From Oscillospiraceae bacterium (GTDB lineage: Bacteria > Bacillota > Clostridia > Oscillospirales > Oscillospiraceae): a DNA stretch of 33,826 nt. Position numbers and translations under genes: made by a program. This document shows, in pieces, positions 6,437 through 14,942 of the stretch. Under the pieces are notes generated by a model. It did not search any database and was not told the DNA's origin. It was given only the letters and a program-made list of their open reading frames with translations. Each line of letters begins with the position of its first letter. Position 1 is the first letter of the stretch. The stretch is taken from NCBI GenBank assembly GCA_015067935.1, contig SVLL01000017.1:1-33826 (forward strand). Direction: 5' to 3'.

Positions 6437-7651
6437 TTGGAAAGAAAACTATGGAATAAGGATTTCGTGCTGCTTTTGCAGGGAAATGCAATCAGTACCA
6501 TCGGGGATCTGATGTACAGTGTGGCCATCGGTTACTGGGTATTTGAACAGACCGGCTCCAACAGCCTGATGGGTATCATGTCCTCTATTTCCATGTTTAT
6601 GACGATGTTTCTATCTCCCTTCAGCGGCAGTATAGTAGATAGATATAATCGTAAATGGGTGCTGGTGGGGATGGATTTACTGCAAAGTGCGGTGATGCTG
6701 ACCATTGGCATTTTGGCGTATACGAACAAGCTGAATGTCCCCGGAGTGCTGATTGCTGCAGTTCTGGCGGCTTTGGGCAGCGTATTTTACAGCCCTGCGG
6801 TGAGCACCCTGATGATCGACATCATCCCTCACGATGATATGGTCCGGGGACGCTCTGTGTTTTCCGGGGTGTATTCTCTTATCCATATGGTGGGAACAGC
6901 CTTCAGCGGCGTAATGGTAGCCTTCTTCGGCGTGCCGTTGATTGTAATCATCAACGGTCTGAGCAACCTGTATTCTGCGATCACAGAGCTGTTCATCCAT
7001 GTACCACGAACGGTACAGCAGGGCACTCCGGTGACCGTCAAGGGTATTTTACAGGATTCCCAAGCCGCGATCAAAGCGATCCTATCTGAACCCTGCCTGC
7101 GCATTTTCATACCTTGTGCACTGATTCTGAATTTGTTGGGAGCAGGACCGTCCACTCTGCTCTTGCCATTTTGTATGGAAAAGGGTTTTACAGTGGATAT
7201 GTATGGCTATCTGATGAGCGTAAGCACAGTGGCTTCTCTAATCTGCGTGGTGCTGTTGGGTGCGGTGAAGCTAAAGCCGGCAGTACGATTCTGGATGCTG
7301 GCGATTGGTTTTTCCGTATCCGGAGTATTCTCAATCCTAACCTATCTCTCCACTGATTTTCCGGCTATGTGCGTATTCTTTTTTATCAGTACTTTTTTGA
7401 ACTGTGCCGGTAATTCTGTGTTTAATGCGGCCCTGATGCTGGCTCTTCCTGAGAAGAATCGCGGTGCAATTCTTGGTTTTATGGAATCTGCCTGCGTGGG
7501 CGGTTCAGCCCTGTCTGCGGTCTTGTACGGTGTGCTTGGGGATATATTCCCAATGCAATGGTTATTCTCGGCAGGCTGCCTTCTTACACTTGGGCCAATG
7601 CTTTATTTGTGCTTCAATTCCAAAATTAAGAACTTTATATTAGAACACTAA
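6437..7651 (+). CDS. MFS transporter, MefA/MFS_3-type exporter
   Basis: This 404-aa major facilitator has about 12 hydrophobic helices. It probably exports a drug or small hydrophobic compound by ion antiport; the substrate cannot be read from the sequence. The N-terminus KLWNKDFVLLLQGNAISTIG is typical of the macrolide-efflux-like MFS_3 group. The loop between helices 2 and 3 carries the MFS signature as GSIVDRYNRKWVL. The second half repeats the six-helix pattern from about residue 210. I chose TTG at 6437 because AAGGGGGTGG lies 6 nt before it and the promoter excludes the upstream GTG. Translation from a TTG and an operator over the -35 suggest tight control. It is a single gene ending at a bidirectional terminator. 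Confidence 0.88.
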   Translation: MERKLWNKDFVLLLQGNAISTIGDLMYSVAIGYWVFEQTGSNSLMGIMSSISMFMTMFLSPFSGSIVDRYNRKWVLVGMDLLQSAVMLTIGILAYTNKLNVPGVLIAAVLAALGSVFYSPAVSTLMIDIIPHDDMVRGRSVFSGVYSLIHMVGTAFSGVMVAFFGVPLIVIINGLSNLYSAITELFIHVPRTVQQGTPVTVKGILQDSQAAIKAILSEPCLRIFIPCALILNLLGAGPSTLLLPFCMEKGFTVDMYGYLMSVSTVASLICVVLLGAVKLKPAVRFWMLAIGFSVSGVFSILTYLSTDFPAMCVFFFISTFLNCAGNSVFNAALMLALPEKNRGAILGFMESACVGGSALSAVLYGVLGDIFPMQWLFSAGCLLTLGPMLYLCFNSKIKNFILEH

Positions 7652-7658
7652 AAGCAAT

Positions 7659-7690
7659 ACACGGGTCATCCTTCTCAGGATGACCCGTGT
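7659..7690. terminator. Bidirectional terminator between the exporter and LCP genes
   Basis: A perfect 13-bp stem (7659-7671 / 7678-7690) with a 6-nt loop lies between two convergent genes, 8 nt after the exporter stop and 3 nt beyond the LCP stop. Confidence 0.85.
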
Positions 7691-7693
7691 TCC

Positions 7694-8737
7694 TTACTTA
7701 AAAAGTGCTGCCAGAATCTTGCGGTTGGCATCAAGGTCGCAGACCTTGGCATCTACCACATTACCCACGGCCATACTCTGGTAGGTTCCCTCCGCGGGAA
7801 TCTGCTGGTTGCCAATGGACATAGACGACAGCATTGGGAAGAGCTTGCGTGTATAATACATTATTTCTTCCGCACTCATATCCGTTTCCACAAAGCCGGT
7901 GGCGACAATTTCCTCGGTCAAGGTAATCATTTCTGTCAAGGGCTTGTTTTTGTAGGCATTGATCAGGGCGGTCAGCACATTTCTCTGCCGCTGGGCGCGC
8001 TTTGCATCCATATCAATTTTTCGAATCCGAGAGTAGAACAATGCCTTCACACCGTCAAAATGATTCAGTCCGGGCTTTAAATCCCAACCCAGCTGATTGT
8101 TCTCGTTCATATACTTGGCTTCTTTTGCGGTAAGATTGATGTCCACACCGCCCAGCATATCAATCACACCGATGAAGCCTTCAAACTGCACCATTACGCA
8201 GGCATCCACATGGACTCCAAAATAGGCCGCTAAGGTCTGCTTCAGGGTAAAAGGTCCGCCGTACTGATAAGCCGCATTCAGCTTATCCGCCCAGTAACCG
8301 GGAATTTTTGCGATGTAGGTATCCCGAAGAAACGAGATCATCGTCATCTTGTTGGTCTTTGTATTGAAGCTGCACAGAATCATAGAGTCTGACCGCTGGC
8401 GGTACTTTTCGCCCTTGCGGTCCTCACCGATGAGAAGAATGTTGACAATTTCCTTGTCATCTGTGATAGGCGGAAGGGTGTCCTGCGGTACATATTCCGT
8501 ACTGGGACCGGTAAAGCCAGGGATATAACCCGGAGAAGAAGTGGCAGTAGCCAAAACCTCCGGCGGCAGCGTCTCGTTGAGATGGCTGTTATCATCTCCG
8601 GTGATATAGCTGAGCAGATGGTGTACATAAGCGGTTGCGGCGATCATCGCAGTCAAGATCAGGGCAAGCAGTACACATAGAATAATCAGGCATACCCGTT
8701 GCCAGGTGACGCGCTTTGTTGATTTTTCGTTTTCCAT
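7694..8737 (-). CDS. LytR-CpsA-Psr (LCP) family cell-wall ligase
   Basis: The 347-aa single-pass membrane protein belongs to a family that transfers lipid-linked wall polymers (teichoic acid or capsule-type glycans) onto peptidoglycan outside the cell. A short cytoplasmic tail is followed by a membrane helix at about 15-37, a Ser/Thr/Pro-rich spacer (~50-95), then the LCP domain. Visible LCP signatures are NILLIGEDRKGE, RSDSMIL, SFLRDTYI with its conserved Arg-Asp, LNAAYQYGG, GGVDINL, and YSRIRKIDMDAKRAQRQR, which carries the Arg/Asp residues that hold the polyprenyl pyrophosphate. CGGAGG lies 6 nt before the start. There is no C-terminal LytR_C extension. It is the only gene of its unit. Confidence 0.93.
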   Translation of the reverse strand: MENEKSTKRVTWQRVCLIILCVLLALILTAMIAATAYVHHLLSYITGDDNSHLNETLPPEVLATATSSPGYIPGFTGPSTEYVPQDTLPPITDDKEIVNILLIGEDRKGEKYRQRSDSMILCSFNTKTNKMTMISFLRDTYIAKIPGYWADKLNAAYQYGGPFTLKQTLAAYFGVHVDACVMVQFEGFIGVIDMLGGVDINLTAKEAKYMNENNQLGWDLKPGLNHFDGVKALFYSRIRKIDMDAKRAQRQRNVLTALINAYKNKPLTEMITLTEEIVATGFVETDMSAEEIMYYTRKLFPMLSSMSIGNQQIPAEGTYQSMAVGNVVDAKVCDLDANRKILAALFK

Positions 8738-8779
8738 ACGGGCCTCCGAAATGCTGATACAAATCAGTGCTTTTTCTAC

Positions 8780-8808
8780 ATTATACTGCTACTTGTTTTA
8801 AAATTCCA
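8780..8808 (-). promoter_or_regulatory. Probable promoter of the LCP gene
   Basis: A consensus TATAAT (8780-8785) lies 42 nt before the LCP start. The best -35 at 17-bp spacing is only TGGAAT (3 of 6 matches), so strength or activator dependence is uncertain. Confidence 0.5.
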
Positions 8809-8825
8809 GTGTTTTCACAAAAAAT

Positions 8826-9251
8826 TTACTCCTGAGCCGGGATTTCTCCCGGTATCATTCCCACAATGCCGCTTAGATACAGTGCCCGCCGGGGATCAAT
8901 GCACTTCCACGGACCGTCACCGATGCGTAAAAAACGGTCCGCACGCTGTTGATATCGGAATTGGGAGCCGTCGGAATAGGTGAGCGTGATTTCGTATTTT
9001 CGGTCGTTCAGCTGCTCCGGATTCTCCCGTGGCGTGCCGTAGGGATCTACAAACCGCAGATAGTCCAGAATCGGCCGGATGTTTTCCTCCTGAAAATACT
9101 GACGGTGCAGCTGCATCGCTCCGTTTTCGTAGACCACATCCACCTGCGTTACCACCCGATAGGGAACAGAATCCGGATTATCCAACGGGCAACAGCCGGT
9201 TAAAAGAGTTTCCAGCAGGAATATAAGGAAAATAATTCTCAATGCTTTCAT
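8826..9251 (-). CDS. Small predicted lipoprotein of unknown function
   Basis: The 141-aa product begins MKALRIIFLIFLLETLLTGC, a short basic-hydrophobic signal ending in lipobox LTGC with C20 as the lipidated Cys. The mature part (~120 aa) has alternating beta-like segments (VVTQVDVVYENGAMQLHRQY and YEITLTYSDGSQFRYQQ) and one Trp/Cys-containing turn (GPWKCIDP). I do not recognise a family. The start at 9251 is preferred over an upstream ATG because GGGAGGG is 10 nt before it and the lipobox then sits at the usual distance. A TATAAA -10 (9296-9301) without a good -35 is the best promoter seen. It lies divergently from another lipoprotein gene. Confidence 0.75.
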   Translation of the reverse strand: MKALRIIFLIFLLETLLTGCCPLDNPDSVPYRVVTQVDVVYENGAMQLHRQYFQEENIRPILDYLRFVDPYGTPRENPEQLNDRKYEITLTYSDGSQFRYQQRADRFLRIGDGPWKCIDPRRALYLSGIVGMIPGEIPAQE

Positions 9252-9359
9252 TTTGTGCGATCCCTCCCGGATTAGAATGCACACAAAATACATTTTTTAT
9301 AGCAAGCATAATTTGTCGATGAAAAAGTTTGAGAAAACGCAGGAACTGCGGCATTTCCC

Positions 9360-9389
9360 TTGAAAGAGCCAAGACCTTTTCTTTATAAT
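9360..9389 (+). promoter_or_regulatory. Promoter of the plus-strand lipoprotein gene
   Basis: TTGAAA (9360-9365), 18-bp spacer, TATAAT (9384-9389), 34 nt before the ATG at 9424. It overlaps an earlier in-frame ATG (9388), which is therefore not the start. Confidence 0.72.
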
Positions 9390-9423
9390 GCCAATACGCT
9401 TTTTTATGAAAGAAGGGGATCGG

Positions 9424-10116
9424 ATGGGAAGAATTCGGCAGTTAATATGGGTGATCGTCGCCGTGGGCCTGCTGACGGGCTGTGCTACACAGCCAATGCC
9501 CCATACCGCGCAGACGGAAAGCCGCCCTGCTGAGAAGGCCGCAACAATCACACCGATGAACTTCCCCCAGATTTTACCTGATGGTTTGGTGGCGGAGAAG
9601 CTAAGTACCTACACCGGCCCCTATTGGGAGGACGGCAGTGAGGAGTATGTGGAAAAAGTGACAGCGTTGACCGTATACAATCCGACAGAGCAGATGCTGG
9701 GCTTTGGTGCTTTTGCGGTGGAGCAGGCAGGGGAGACCATATACTTTTTTGTCCATCGTCTGCCGCCAAACAGCCGATGCCTTGTCTTGGCATATGCAAA
9801 AAAGACCTGTGACCTCTCCGAAGTAACCGCTTGTCGGGAACTTAGCATTCGCTGGGAGTATCCCCAATTCTCCCGGGAGCAGCTGGACTATGTATGTTTG
9901 GGAAAAAAGGTGACCGTTATCAACCGGGATGTACGGGTGCTTCGCCAAGTGACAGTGTGGTACAAGCGTTATGATCGGGCAGGGGATTGCTATATGGGCG
10001 GTATAGCTTATGCAGCATACCTGCATGCTATGCAGCCACAAGAACAAAGAACCCTGCAGCCGTCCCATTACGATGCGGCGGATGCCCGAATAGTGGGCAT
10101 TGAACTGGAAATATAA
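9424..10116 (+). CDS. Predicted lipoprotein of unknown function
   Basis: The 230-aa product begins MGRIRQLIWVIVAVGLLTGC, with lipobox LTGC and lipidated C20, followed by a Thr/Pro/Ser linker (~21-45). The mature domain contains beta-rich text such as VTALTVYNPTEQMLGFGAFA and ETIYFFVHRLPPNSRCLVLA, which resembles small extracellular domains that follow a SLAP/FxLYD-like pattern (VYNPT..., PPNSRCLV). That resemblance is weak and I assign no function. The start is set by GAAGGGG 5 nt upstream. It is a single gene, divergent from another lipoprotein with the same lipobox at the same position, and ends in a terminator shared with mreB. Confidence 0.78.
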   Translation: MGRIRQLIWVIVAVGLLTGCATQPMPHTAQTESRPAEKAATITPMNFPQILPDGLVAEKLSTYTGPYWEDGSEEYVEKVTALTVYNPTEQMLGFGAFAVEQAGETIYFFVHRLPPNSRCLVLAYAKKTCDLSEVTACRELSIRWEYPQFSREQLDYVCLGKKVTVINRDVRVLRQVTVWYKRYDRAGDCYMGGIAYAAYLHAMQPQEQRTLQPSHYDAADARIVGIELEI

Positions 10117-10144
10117 AAAGAGCCTGCTGTTTGCAGGCTCTTTT
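10116..10144. terminator. Bidirectional terminator between the lipoprotein and mreB
   Basis: A perfect 12-bp stem (10116-10127 / 10133-10144) with a 5-nt loop has A-run and T-run flanks suited to both strands. It ends the recD2-comF-mreB unit from the other side. Confidence 0.92.
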
Positions 10145-10145
10145 G

Positions 10146-11183
10146 TTATCCGCGCATAATGCGCTTTCTTGCAATATTGATGGGACCTTCCTGCATGTGG
10201 TTGATCCACGCAAGACTCTTGCCGCAGCCATAGGCCACACAGGATTCGGCATCATCTGCCAGGGTGCAGGTGATTCCGGTAGCATCTGATAACACCTTGT
10301 CCATACCCCAAAGCTGGCTTCCGCCGCCGGTGAGGGTAATGCCGTTTTCAGAGATGTCGCTGACCAGCTCCGGGGAGGTCATATCCAGAACGGAGCGCAC
10401 CTCATCTACGATGGGCTTGACTGTCTTTTCCAAGACCGCATAGATCTCTTCGGACAAAAGGTGCACCTCCCGTGGAATGCCGGTTTTCAGCTCCCGCCCC
10501 TTGACGGTACAGCTGGCACTTTCCGGACGGGGGCTGACGGAGCCGATTTGAATTTTTACATCCTCGGCAGTTGCCTGACCGATAACCACACCGTGTCTGC
10601 GGCGCACATGGCGGGCGATGGCTTCGTCAAAGGCATTACCGGCAACCTTAATGGAAGAAGAAATGGCTACACCGTTCAGCGTCAGCACAGCCACATCCGT
10701 GGTACCGCAGCCGATATTAACTACCATATGTCCTTTGGGAGACCGCAGGTCCAAGCCTGCCCCCAAACCTGCGGCCAGAGGCTCTTCAATCAGATATACC
10801 CGGCGGGCACCGGCCTCAATGGCGGCATTGATAACAGTGCGCTCTTCCACCTCCGTGACACCGCTGGGTACACTGATGACCACACGGGGCTTGGGGGTGA
10901 ACAAAGAGGTCTTGGAGGCCTCCTTGAACAGCTCCCGGAGCATCTGTACCGTCATTTCATGGTCGGAGATCACGCCGTCCTTCAGCGGATGCATAGCCAC
11001 CACATTGCCGGGGGTACGGCCCAGCATATTCCGTGCTGCTGCACCCACCTGAATGATCTTGCCGGTATTCTTGTCCACAGCCACCACACTGGGCTCACGG
11101 ACCACAATACCCTTGCCGTCCACAAAAATCAGCACATTGGCAGTGCCTAAATCGACACCTAAATCGTGAGAAAATAATCGCAT
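10146..11183 (-). CDS. mreB: Rod shape-determining actin homolog MreB/Mbl
   Basis: This 345-aa actin-fold ATPase polymerises under the membrane and guides peptidoglycan synthesis to keep a rod shape. It shows the actin phosphate-1 motif DLGVDLGTAN (residues 7-16), connect-1/adenosine segments including YLIEEPLAAGLGAG, phosphate-2 VNIGCGTTDVAV, and ITLTGGGSQLWGMD. Length matches MreB/Mbl (330-350). I chose the ATG at 11183 over a GTG at 11192 because AGGTGA lies 5 nt before it; that ribosome site contains the comF stop codon, so the genes are coupled. No mreC, mreD or rodA follows, so this may be a second MreB paralog (Mbl/MreBH type). Confidence 0.93.
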   Translation of the reverse strand: MRLFSHDLGVDLGTANVLIFVDGKGIVVREPSVVAVDKNTGKIIQVGAAARNMLGRTPGNVVAMHPLKDGVISDHEMTVQMLRELFKEASKTSLFTPKPRVVISVPSGVTEVEERTVINAAIEAGARRVYLIEEPLAAGLGAGLDLRSPKGHMVVNIGCGTTDVAVLTLNGVAISSSIKVAGNAFDEAIARHVRRRHGVVIGQATAEDVKIQIGSVSPRPESASCTVKGRELKTGIPREVHLLSEEIYAVLEKTVKPIVDEVRSVLDMTSPELVSDISENGITLTGGGSQLWGMDKVLSDATGITCTLADDAESCVAYGCGKSLAWINHMQEGPINIARKRIMRG

Positions 11184-11188
11184 AGCAT

Positions 11189-11842
11189 TCACCTAACCTT
11201 GTTATTTGCCTGGCGTCTGGCCACAGCCATAGCACCGCAATGAACTTCTTTTGCGCCTGCAGTCAGCAATACCCGGGCGCATTCCCCGGCAGTTGTGCCG
11301 GTTGTAATGATGTCATCCAACAGTACAATCCGCTTGCCGCTGAACAAATCGGGATTCTCGGCACGGTAGACGCCCAGCACATTGGCCCGACGCTTGGCTT
11401 CACCTACAATGCCGGATTGGGGGCGGTTGTGGCGGATTTTGCGCAGCAGAGGAACCGGAGTAATGCCCAATTCCTCACCCACGGCCATTGCCAGCAGCTG
11501 CACCTGATCATAGCCTCTTGTGAGCCTGCGAAGCGGGCTGACAGGAACCCAAGTGAGCAGATCAAAGCCGTCGGGATGGCTTTCCTGCAGCTTCATCGCC
11601 AGCAATCTGCCGTAGCCCTTGGCGTAGCTTCGCGCGCCCCGGAATTTGTACCGAAGCAGGCTGCGCCGGGCGTTGTCTTCATAATACCAAACCGCTGTCC
11701 AACTGTCAATAAAAGGAAGCTTTTTTCGGAAATTTGTACACTCGGGACCATCTGTGCGGCACCCACGGCACAAATCCAGCTCTTCCTCCTTTAAAATCCT
11801 GCGGCACAGCAGACATTTGGGCGGAAACAGCAAATCAAACAT
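11189..11842 (-). CDS. comFC: ComF family phosphoribosyltransferase-like protein
   Basis: The 217-aa protein is related to ComFC/GntX, which in transformable bacteria helps bring single-stranded DNA into the cytosol. The N-terminal zinc module has CLLC (residues 10-13) and CRGC (25-28). The C-terminal phosphoribosyltransferase-type fold carries the PRPP loop VLLDDIITTGTTAGE, and the family stretch RGYDQVQLLA ... RPQSGI is intact. It starts 1 nt after the recD2 stop and ends in the mreB ribosome site. No comFA partner is adjacent, so whether it serves competence is unknown; these proteins are widespread in species not known to take up DNA. Confidence 0.9.
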   Translation of the reverse strand: MFDLLFPPKCLLCRRILKEEELDLCRGCRTDGPECTNFRKKLPFIDSWTAVWYYEDNARRSLLRYKFRGARSYAKGYGRLLAMKLQESHPDGFDLLTWVPVSPLRRLTRGYDQVQLLAMAVGEELGITPVPLLRKIRHNRPQSGIVGEAKRRANVLGVYRAENPDLFSGKRIVLLDDIITTGTTAGECARVLLTAGAKEVHCGAMAVARRQANNKVR

Positions 11843-11843
11843 T

Positions 11844-14054
11844 TTACGCCTTTCCCTGCAGACGCAGCTTCAGTCCCGTATAACGGCGGCCCCGTTTGGC
11901 GTTTTCCGTCATGGCGGTAACGGTTTCCTCTCTGCCGACAATAATCAGCAGCTCCCTTGCCCGGGTAATGGCGGTGTACAGCACACTCCGGCTGAGCAGA
12001 TACGCAGAGCCGTTCCACGCACAGAGGATCACCGCCCGGTATTCGCTGCCCTGACTCTTATGGACTGTCATGGCATAGGCCGGTTCCAGCTCACCCAGCT
12101 GTGTAAAATCATAGTCCGCTTCCCGGTCATCGAATACAACGGTCAGGGTTTCCATTTGGGGATCAATGGCGGTGATGATACCCACATCTCCGTTGAACAT
12201 TCCGGTGCCCACCGCACTGCCGTCACACTTTTTCCACACAATGTCATAATTGTTGCGGATCTGCATCACCCGGTCACCCTCCCGGAAGGCAAAGTCACCG
12301 AATTGCCGCTCTCTTTTTCCAACGCCCGGAGGATTTAATGCCCCTTGCAGTATCACATTCAGCGCGCCGGTGCCCACGCCGCCTTTGCGGGTAGGGGAGA
12401 GCACCTGAATCTCCGAAGCAGGGATGCCCATTTTCTGAGGAAGACGGGTGGCACAAAGCCCAGTGACGGTTTGGCGCATTTCTTCTTCCGACCGACAAGG
12501 CAGGAAGAAGAAGTCACTTTTCACATTTCGAAGGTCCGGTATTTGTCCGTTGTTGACCCGGTGGGCGTTCATAACGATCAGGCTCTCCTGTGCTTGACGG
12601 AAAATCTCCGTCAGCCGAGCAGAGGGCAGTGCGTTGCTGCGGAGCATATCTCCGAAGGGAAAACCGGGACCGACAGGGGGCAGCTGATCCGGGTCGCCAA
12701 CAAAAATCATCCGCGCTTTGGAAGGAATTGCCCGCAGCAGGCTGTCCAATAGCAGCACATCCACCATGCTCATCTCATCCACGATCACCACATCCGTTTT
12801 CAGGGGATTGGCTTCGTCCCGCAAGAATACCATCTCTCCGGATGTGGGGTCAAGGGTACATTCCAACAGACGGTGGATGGTGGAGGCTTCCTCGCCGGTG
12901 ACCTCCGTCAACCGCTTGGCGGCACGCCCGGTGGGGGCGGCCATCACATAGCTGAGCCCCAGCTGCGCCAAAAGGGAGAGAAGTCCCTTCATAATGGTTG
13001 TTTTACCGGTGCCGGGACCGCCGGTGATCAGCAGAACGCCGTTTGTTGCACCGGCCCGGATGGCCTCTTCCTGCTGAGCGGAATAGGACATACTGTTTTC
13101 TTTGGCAATGGCGGCAATCAGCTTATCCAAATTTCGGGGGGCAGGATAAGTCTTGGTACCTGCCGCCAACAGCCGCCGGGTGATGTATTCCTCCGCTTCA
13201 TAAAGCGCAGGCAGATAAAGCACCGTAATGCCGGCAAGAACGGCACGAATCAGCTGCTTATTGCTGATGAGTTCCTCCACACCGCCCCGGATGCTTTCAT
13301 CATCTACACTAAGCAGCTGTGCGGTGGCAGGAATCAGCTTGTCCGCCGGCAAGAAGCTGTGACCTGCCGAAAGGTTATAGTTCAGTTCAAAAAGGATACC
13401 GGCCCGGATGCGGCGTGCGTCATTGCCTGCCACACCCAACTCAATGGCAAAGCGATCCACCGCACCAAACGGAGCCTCCAGACCCTGCTCCATCAGAAGA
13501 TAGGGATCGTCATATAACAGCTCCACAGTGGACTCTCCGTAGACCTTATAGGTGCGTACTGCCAGCTCTGCCGGCAGCTGATGCTGGGCAAAAAACTCCA
13601 TCAGCTGACGCATACCCACCCGGCTCCGGAATTCCTCGCCGATGGTTCGGGCTTTCTGGGCGGATATGCCCGTAACTTCCGCCAAACGCTCCGGCTGCTG
13701 CTCCATAATGACAAGGGTCTGATCGCCAAATTTTTGCACGATCCGAGCGGCAGTTTTGGGACCGATACCTTTGATGATCCGGCTGGAGAGATAGCCTAAT
13801 ATTTCATTGGCGGTCTGGGGCAGCAGACGCTCCAGAAACTCTGCCTCAAACTGACGGCCGTAGCTGGCGTGGTTGCCCCATTTTCCGGTAACCATCAGCC
13901 GTTCACCCACAGCCGGTAGGGGAATGGTGCCGACCACCGTCACTGTAGCACCACCGCCAACGCTCAGGCGCAAAACGGCATAGCCGTTGTCATAGTTCTG
14001 ATAAACAACCGCACCGATGGTGCCCTGAATGATTTCCAGTTCCTGCTCTGCCAT
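11844..14054 (-). CDS. recD2: ATP-dependent 5'-3' DNA helicase RecD2
   Basis: The 736-aa SF1B helicase is of the RecD2 type found in bacteria lacking RecBCD, where it acts in replication-fork and recombination repair. The N-terminal OB-like domain (~1-75) is followed by helix-hairpin-helix repeats (IIKGIGPKTAARIV near 93-106 and EVTGISAQKA near 126-135). The motor has Walker A GGPGTGKT at 345-352, motif II VVIVDEMSMVD, motif III FVGDPDQLPPVGPG, a UvrD-C-like part with AYAMTVHKSQGSEY and YTAITRARELLIIVG. Length is normal. GGAGG stands 9 nt before the ATG. It heads a recD2-comF-mreB transcript. Confidence 0.96.
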   Translation of the reverse strand: MAEQELEIIQGTIGAVVYQNYDNGYAVLRLSVGGGATVTVVGTIPLPAVGERLMVTGKWGNHASYGRQFEAEFLERLLPQTANEILGYLSSRIIKGIGPKTAARIVQKFGDQTLVIMEQQPERLAEVTGISAQKARTIGEEFRSRVGMRQLMEFFAQHQLPAELAVRTYKVYGESTVELLYDDPYLLMEQGLEAPFGAVDRFAIELGVAGNDARRIRAGILFELNYNLSAGHSFLPADKLIPATAQLLSVDDESIRGGVEELISNKQLIRAVLAGITVLYLPALYEAEEYITRRLLAAGTKTYPAPRNLDKLIAAIAKENSMSYSAQQEEAIRAGATNGVLLITGGPGTGKTTIMKGLLSLLAQLGLSYVMAAPTGRAAKRLTEVTGEEASTIHRLLECTLDPTSGEMVFLRDEANPLKTDVVIVDEMSMVDVLLLDSLLRAIPSKARMIFVGDPDQLPPVGPGFPFGDMLRSNALPSARLTEIFRQAQESLIVMNAHRVNNGQIPDLRNVKSDFFFLPCRSEEEMRQTVTGLCATRLPQKMGIPASEIQVLSPTRKGGVGTGALNVILQGALNPPGVGKRERQFGDFAFREGDRVMQIRNNYDIVWKKCDGSAVGTGMFNGDVGIITAIDPQMETLTVVFDDREADYDFTQLGELEPAYAMTVHKSQGSEYRAVILCAWNGSAYLLSRSVLYTAITRARELLIIVGREETVTAMTENAKRGRRYTGLKLRLQGKA

Positions 14055-14081
14055 ACCGTTGCCCTCCTTTCAATCGTATCT

Positions 14082-14110
14082 ATGATATAGTTTACAATAT
14101 TTTTGTGCAA
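14082..14110 (-). promoter_or_regulatory. Probable promoter of recD2-comF-mreB
   Basis: TATCAT (14082-14087) with TTGCAC (14105-14110) at 17-bp spacing on the minus strand, 27 nt before recD2. The -35 matches only TTG. Confidence 0.55.
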
Positions 14111-14197
14111 TTGCAAAGGCTTTTCCAAATTATTTTACGAAAAAAAGAAAATGATAAATTTCAAGTGGGTATATGGGTTTATTTAACAATTTTGTCA

Positions 14198-14225
14198 TTG
14201 ATTTTCCGGAAGTTTCGGTTATAAT
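14198..14225 (+). promoter_or_regulatory. Promoter of the ATP synthase operon
   Basis: TTGATT (14198-14203), 16-bp spacer, consensus TATAAT (14220-14225), 44 nt before the first gene. The gene-free 14111-14197 is A/T-rich and holds nothing else I can name. Confidence 0.72.
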
Positions 14226-14269
14226 AGGATCAGTATACTGGCGTATTGTAGGCGGAAGGGAGAAAACGG

Positions 14270-14527
14270 ATGAAAGAGCTGTCTTTGCTGACTTGGCTGA
14301 CCCAGCTGGGGCTGTCGGTTGCAATGCCTTTGGCAGGCTTTGTCTTTCTCGCCCTGTGGCTGCGCAGCCAATTCGATTTGGGTGTCTGGGTGATTATCGC
14401 AGGGATCGTTCTGGGGCTTCTGTCCGCTTGGAATGGCTTGTGTACATCGTTAAAGCTCCTGAATCAATTGAGCCGTAAGAAAAAGGATGAGGAAGCTCCC
14501 CCTGTATCCTTCAACGACCACGACTAA
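14270..14527 (+). CDS. AtpZ/AtpI-like small membrane protein of ATP synthase operon
   Basis: The 85-aa protein has two hydrophobic helices (about 12-32 and 36-58) and a Lys-rich tail (SRKKKDEE). Size, topology and place as first gene of the atp operon fit the AtpZ group (ATPase_gene1), thought to help Mg2+ supply or c-ring assembly. Sequence identity to the family is too low for me to name it beyond that. AAGGGAG is 7 nt before the ATG. Confidence 0.75.
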   Translation: MKELSLLTWLTQLGLSVAMPLAGFVFLALWLRSQFDLGVWVIIAGIVLGLLSAWNGLCTSLKLLNQLSRKKKDEEAPPVSFNDHD

Positions 14528-14537
14528 TGGAGGCATT

Positions 14538-14942
14538 ATGGATTCCCGTAAATTTGTTTTAAAGCAGACGGCAATGATCGCCATCGGTCAAGCCCTTTGT
14601 GTGGCAGCGATGATCGGCATCTATGCGCTGTTGGGACAATTTAATATGGCAGTCCTCTGGGGCAGTTTGGTCGGCGGCGTGCTGGCAATTGCGAACTTCT
14701 TTTTGATGGCCGTCGGTGCTATGAGAGCAGCTGACAAAGCCCAGCAGCAGGATGTGAAGGGCGGTCAGGCAACCATCAAAAGCTCTATGCTCCTGCGGTT
14801 GGCTCTGATGGCTTTGGTTTTAGTTGCTTTCAGCATCAGCGGCATCTGCAATGTGCTGGCAATGCTGCTGCCTTTGGCCTTTACCCGTCCGATCCTGACC
14901 CTTTTGGATTTCTTCGGAAAGGCAGGTGGGGATAAGAAATGA
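14538..14942 (+). CDS. atpI: AtpI-like ATP synthase assembly protein
   Basis: The 134-aa protein has four predicted helices (about 10-30, 35-57, 78-98 and 102-120), matching AtpI, which assists c-ring assembly and is encoded just before atpB in many operons. The pattern GSLVGGVLAIANFFLMAVGA is typical of the family's second helix. The start at 14538 has TGGAGG 5 nt upstream; an earlier in-frame ATG overlaps the preceding gene and lacks a site. Its TGA overlaps the atpB ATG (ATGA), indicating coupled translation. Confidence 0.82.
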   Translation: MDSRKFVLKQTAMIAIGQALCVAAMIGIYALLGQFNMAVLWGSLVGGVLAIANFFLMAVGAMRAADKAQQQDVKGGQATIKSSMLLRLALMALVLVAFSISGICNVLAMLLPLAFTRPILTLLDFFGKAGGDKK

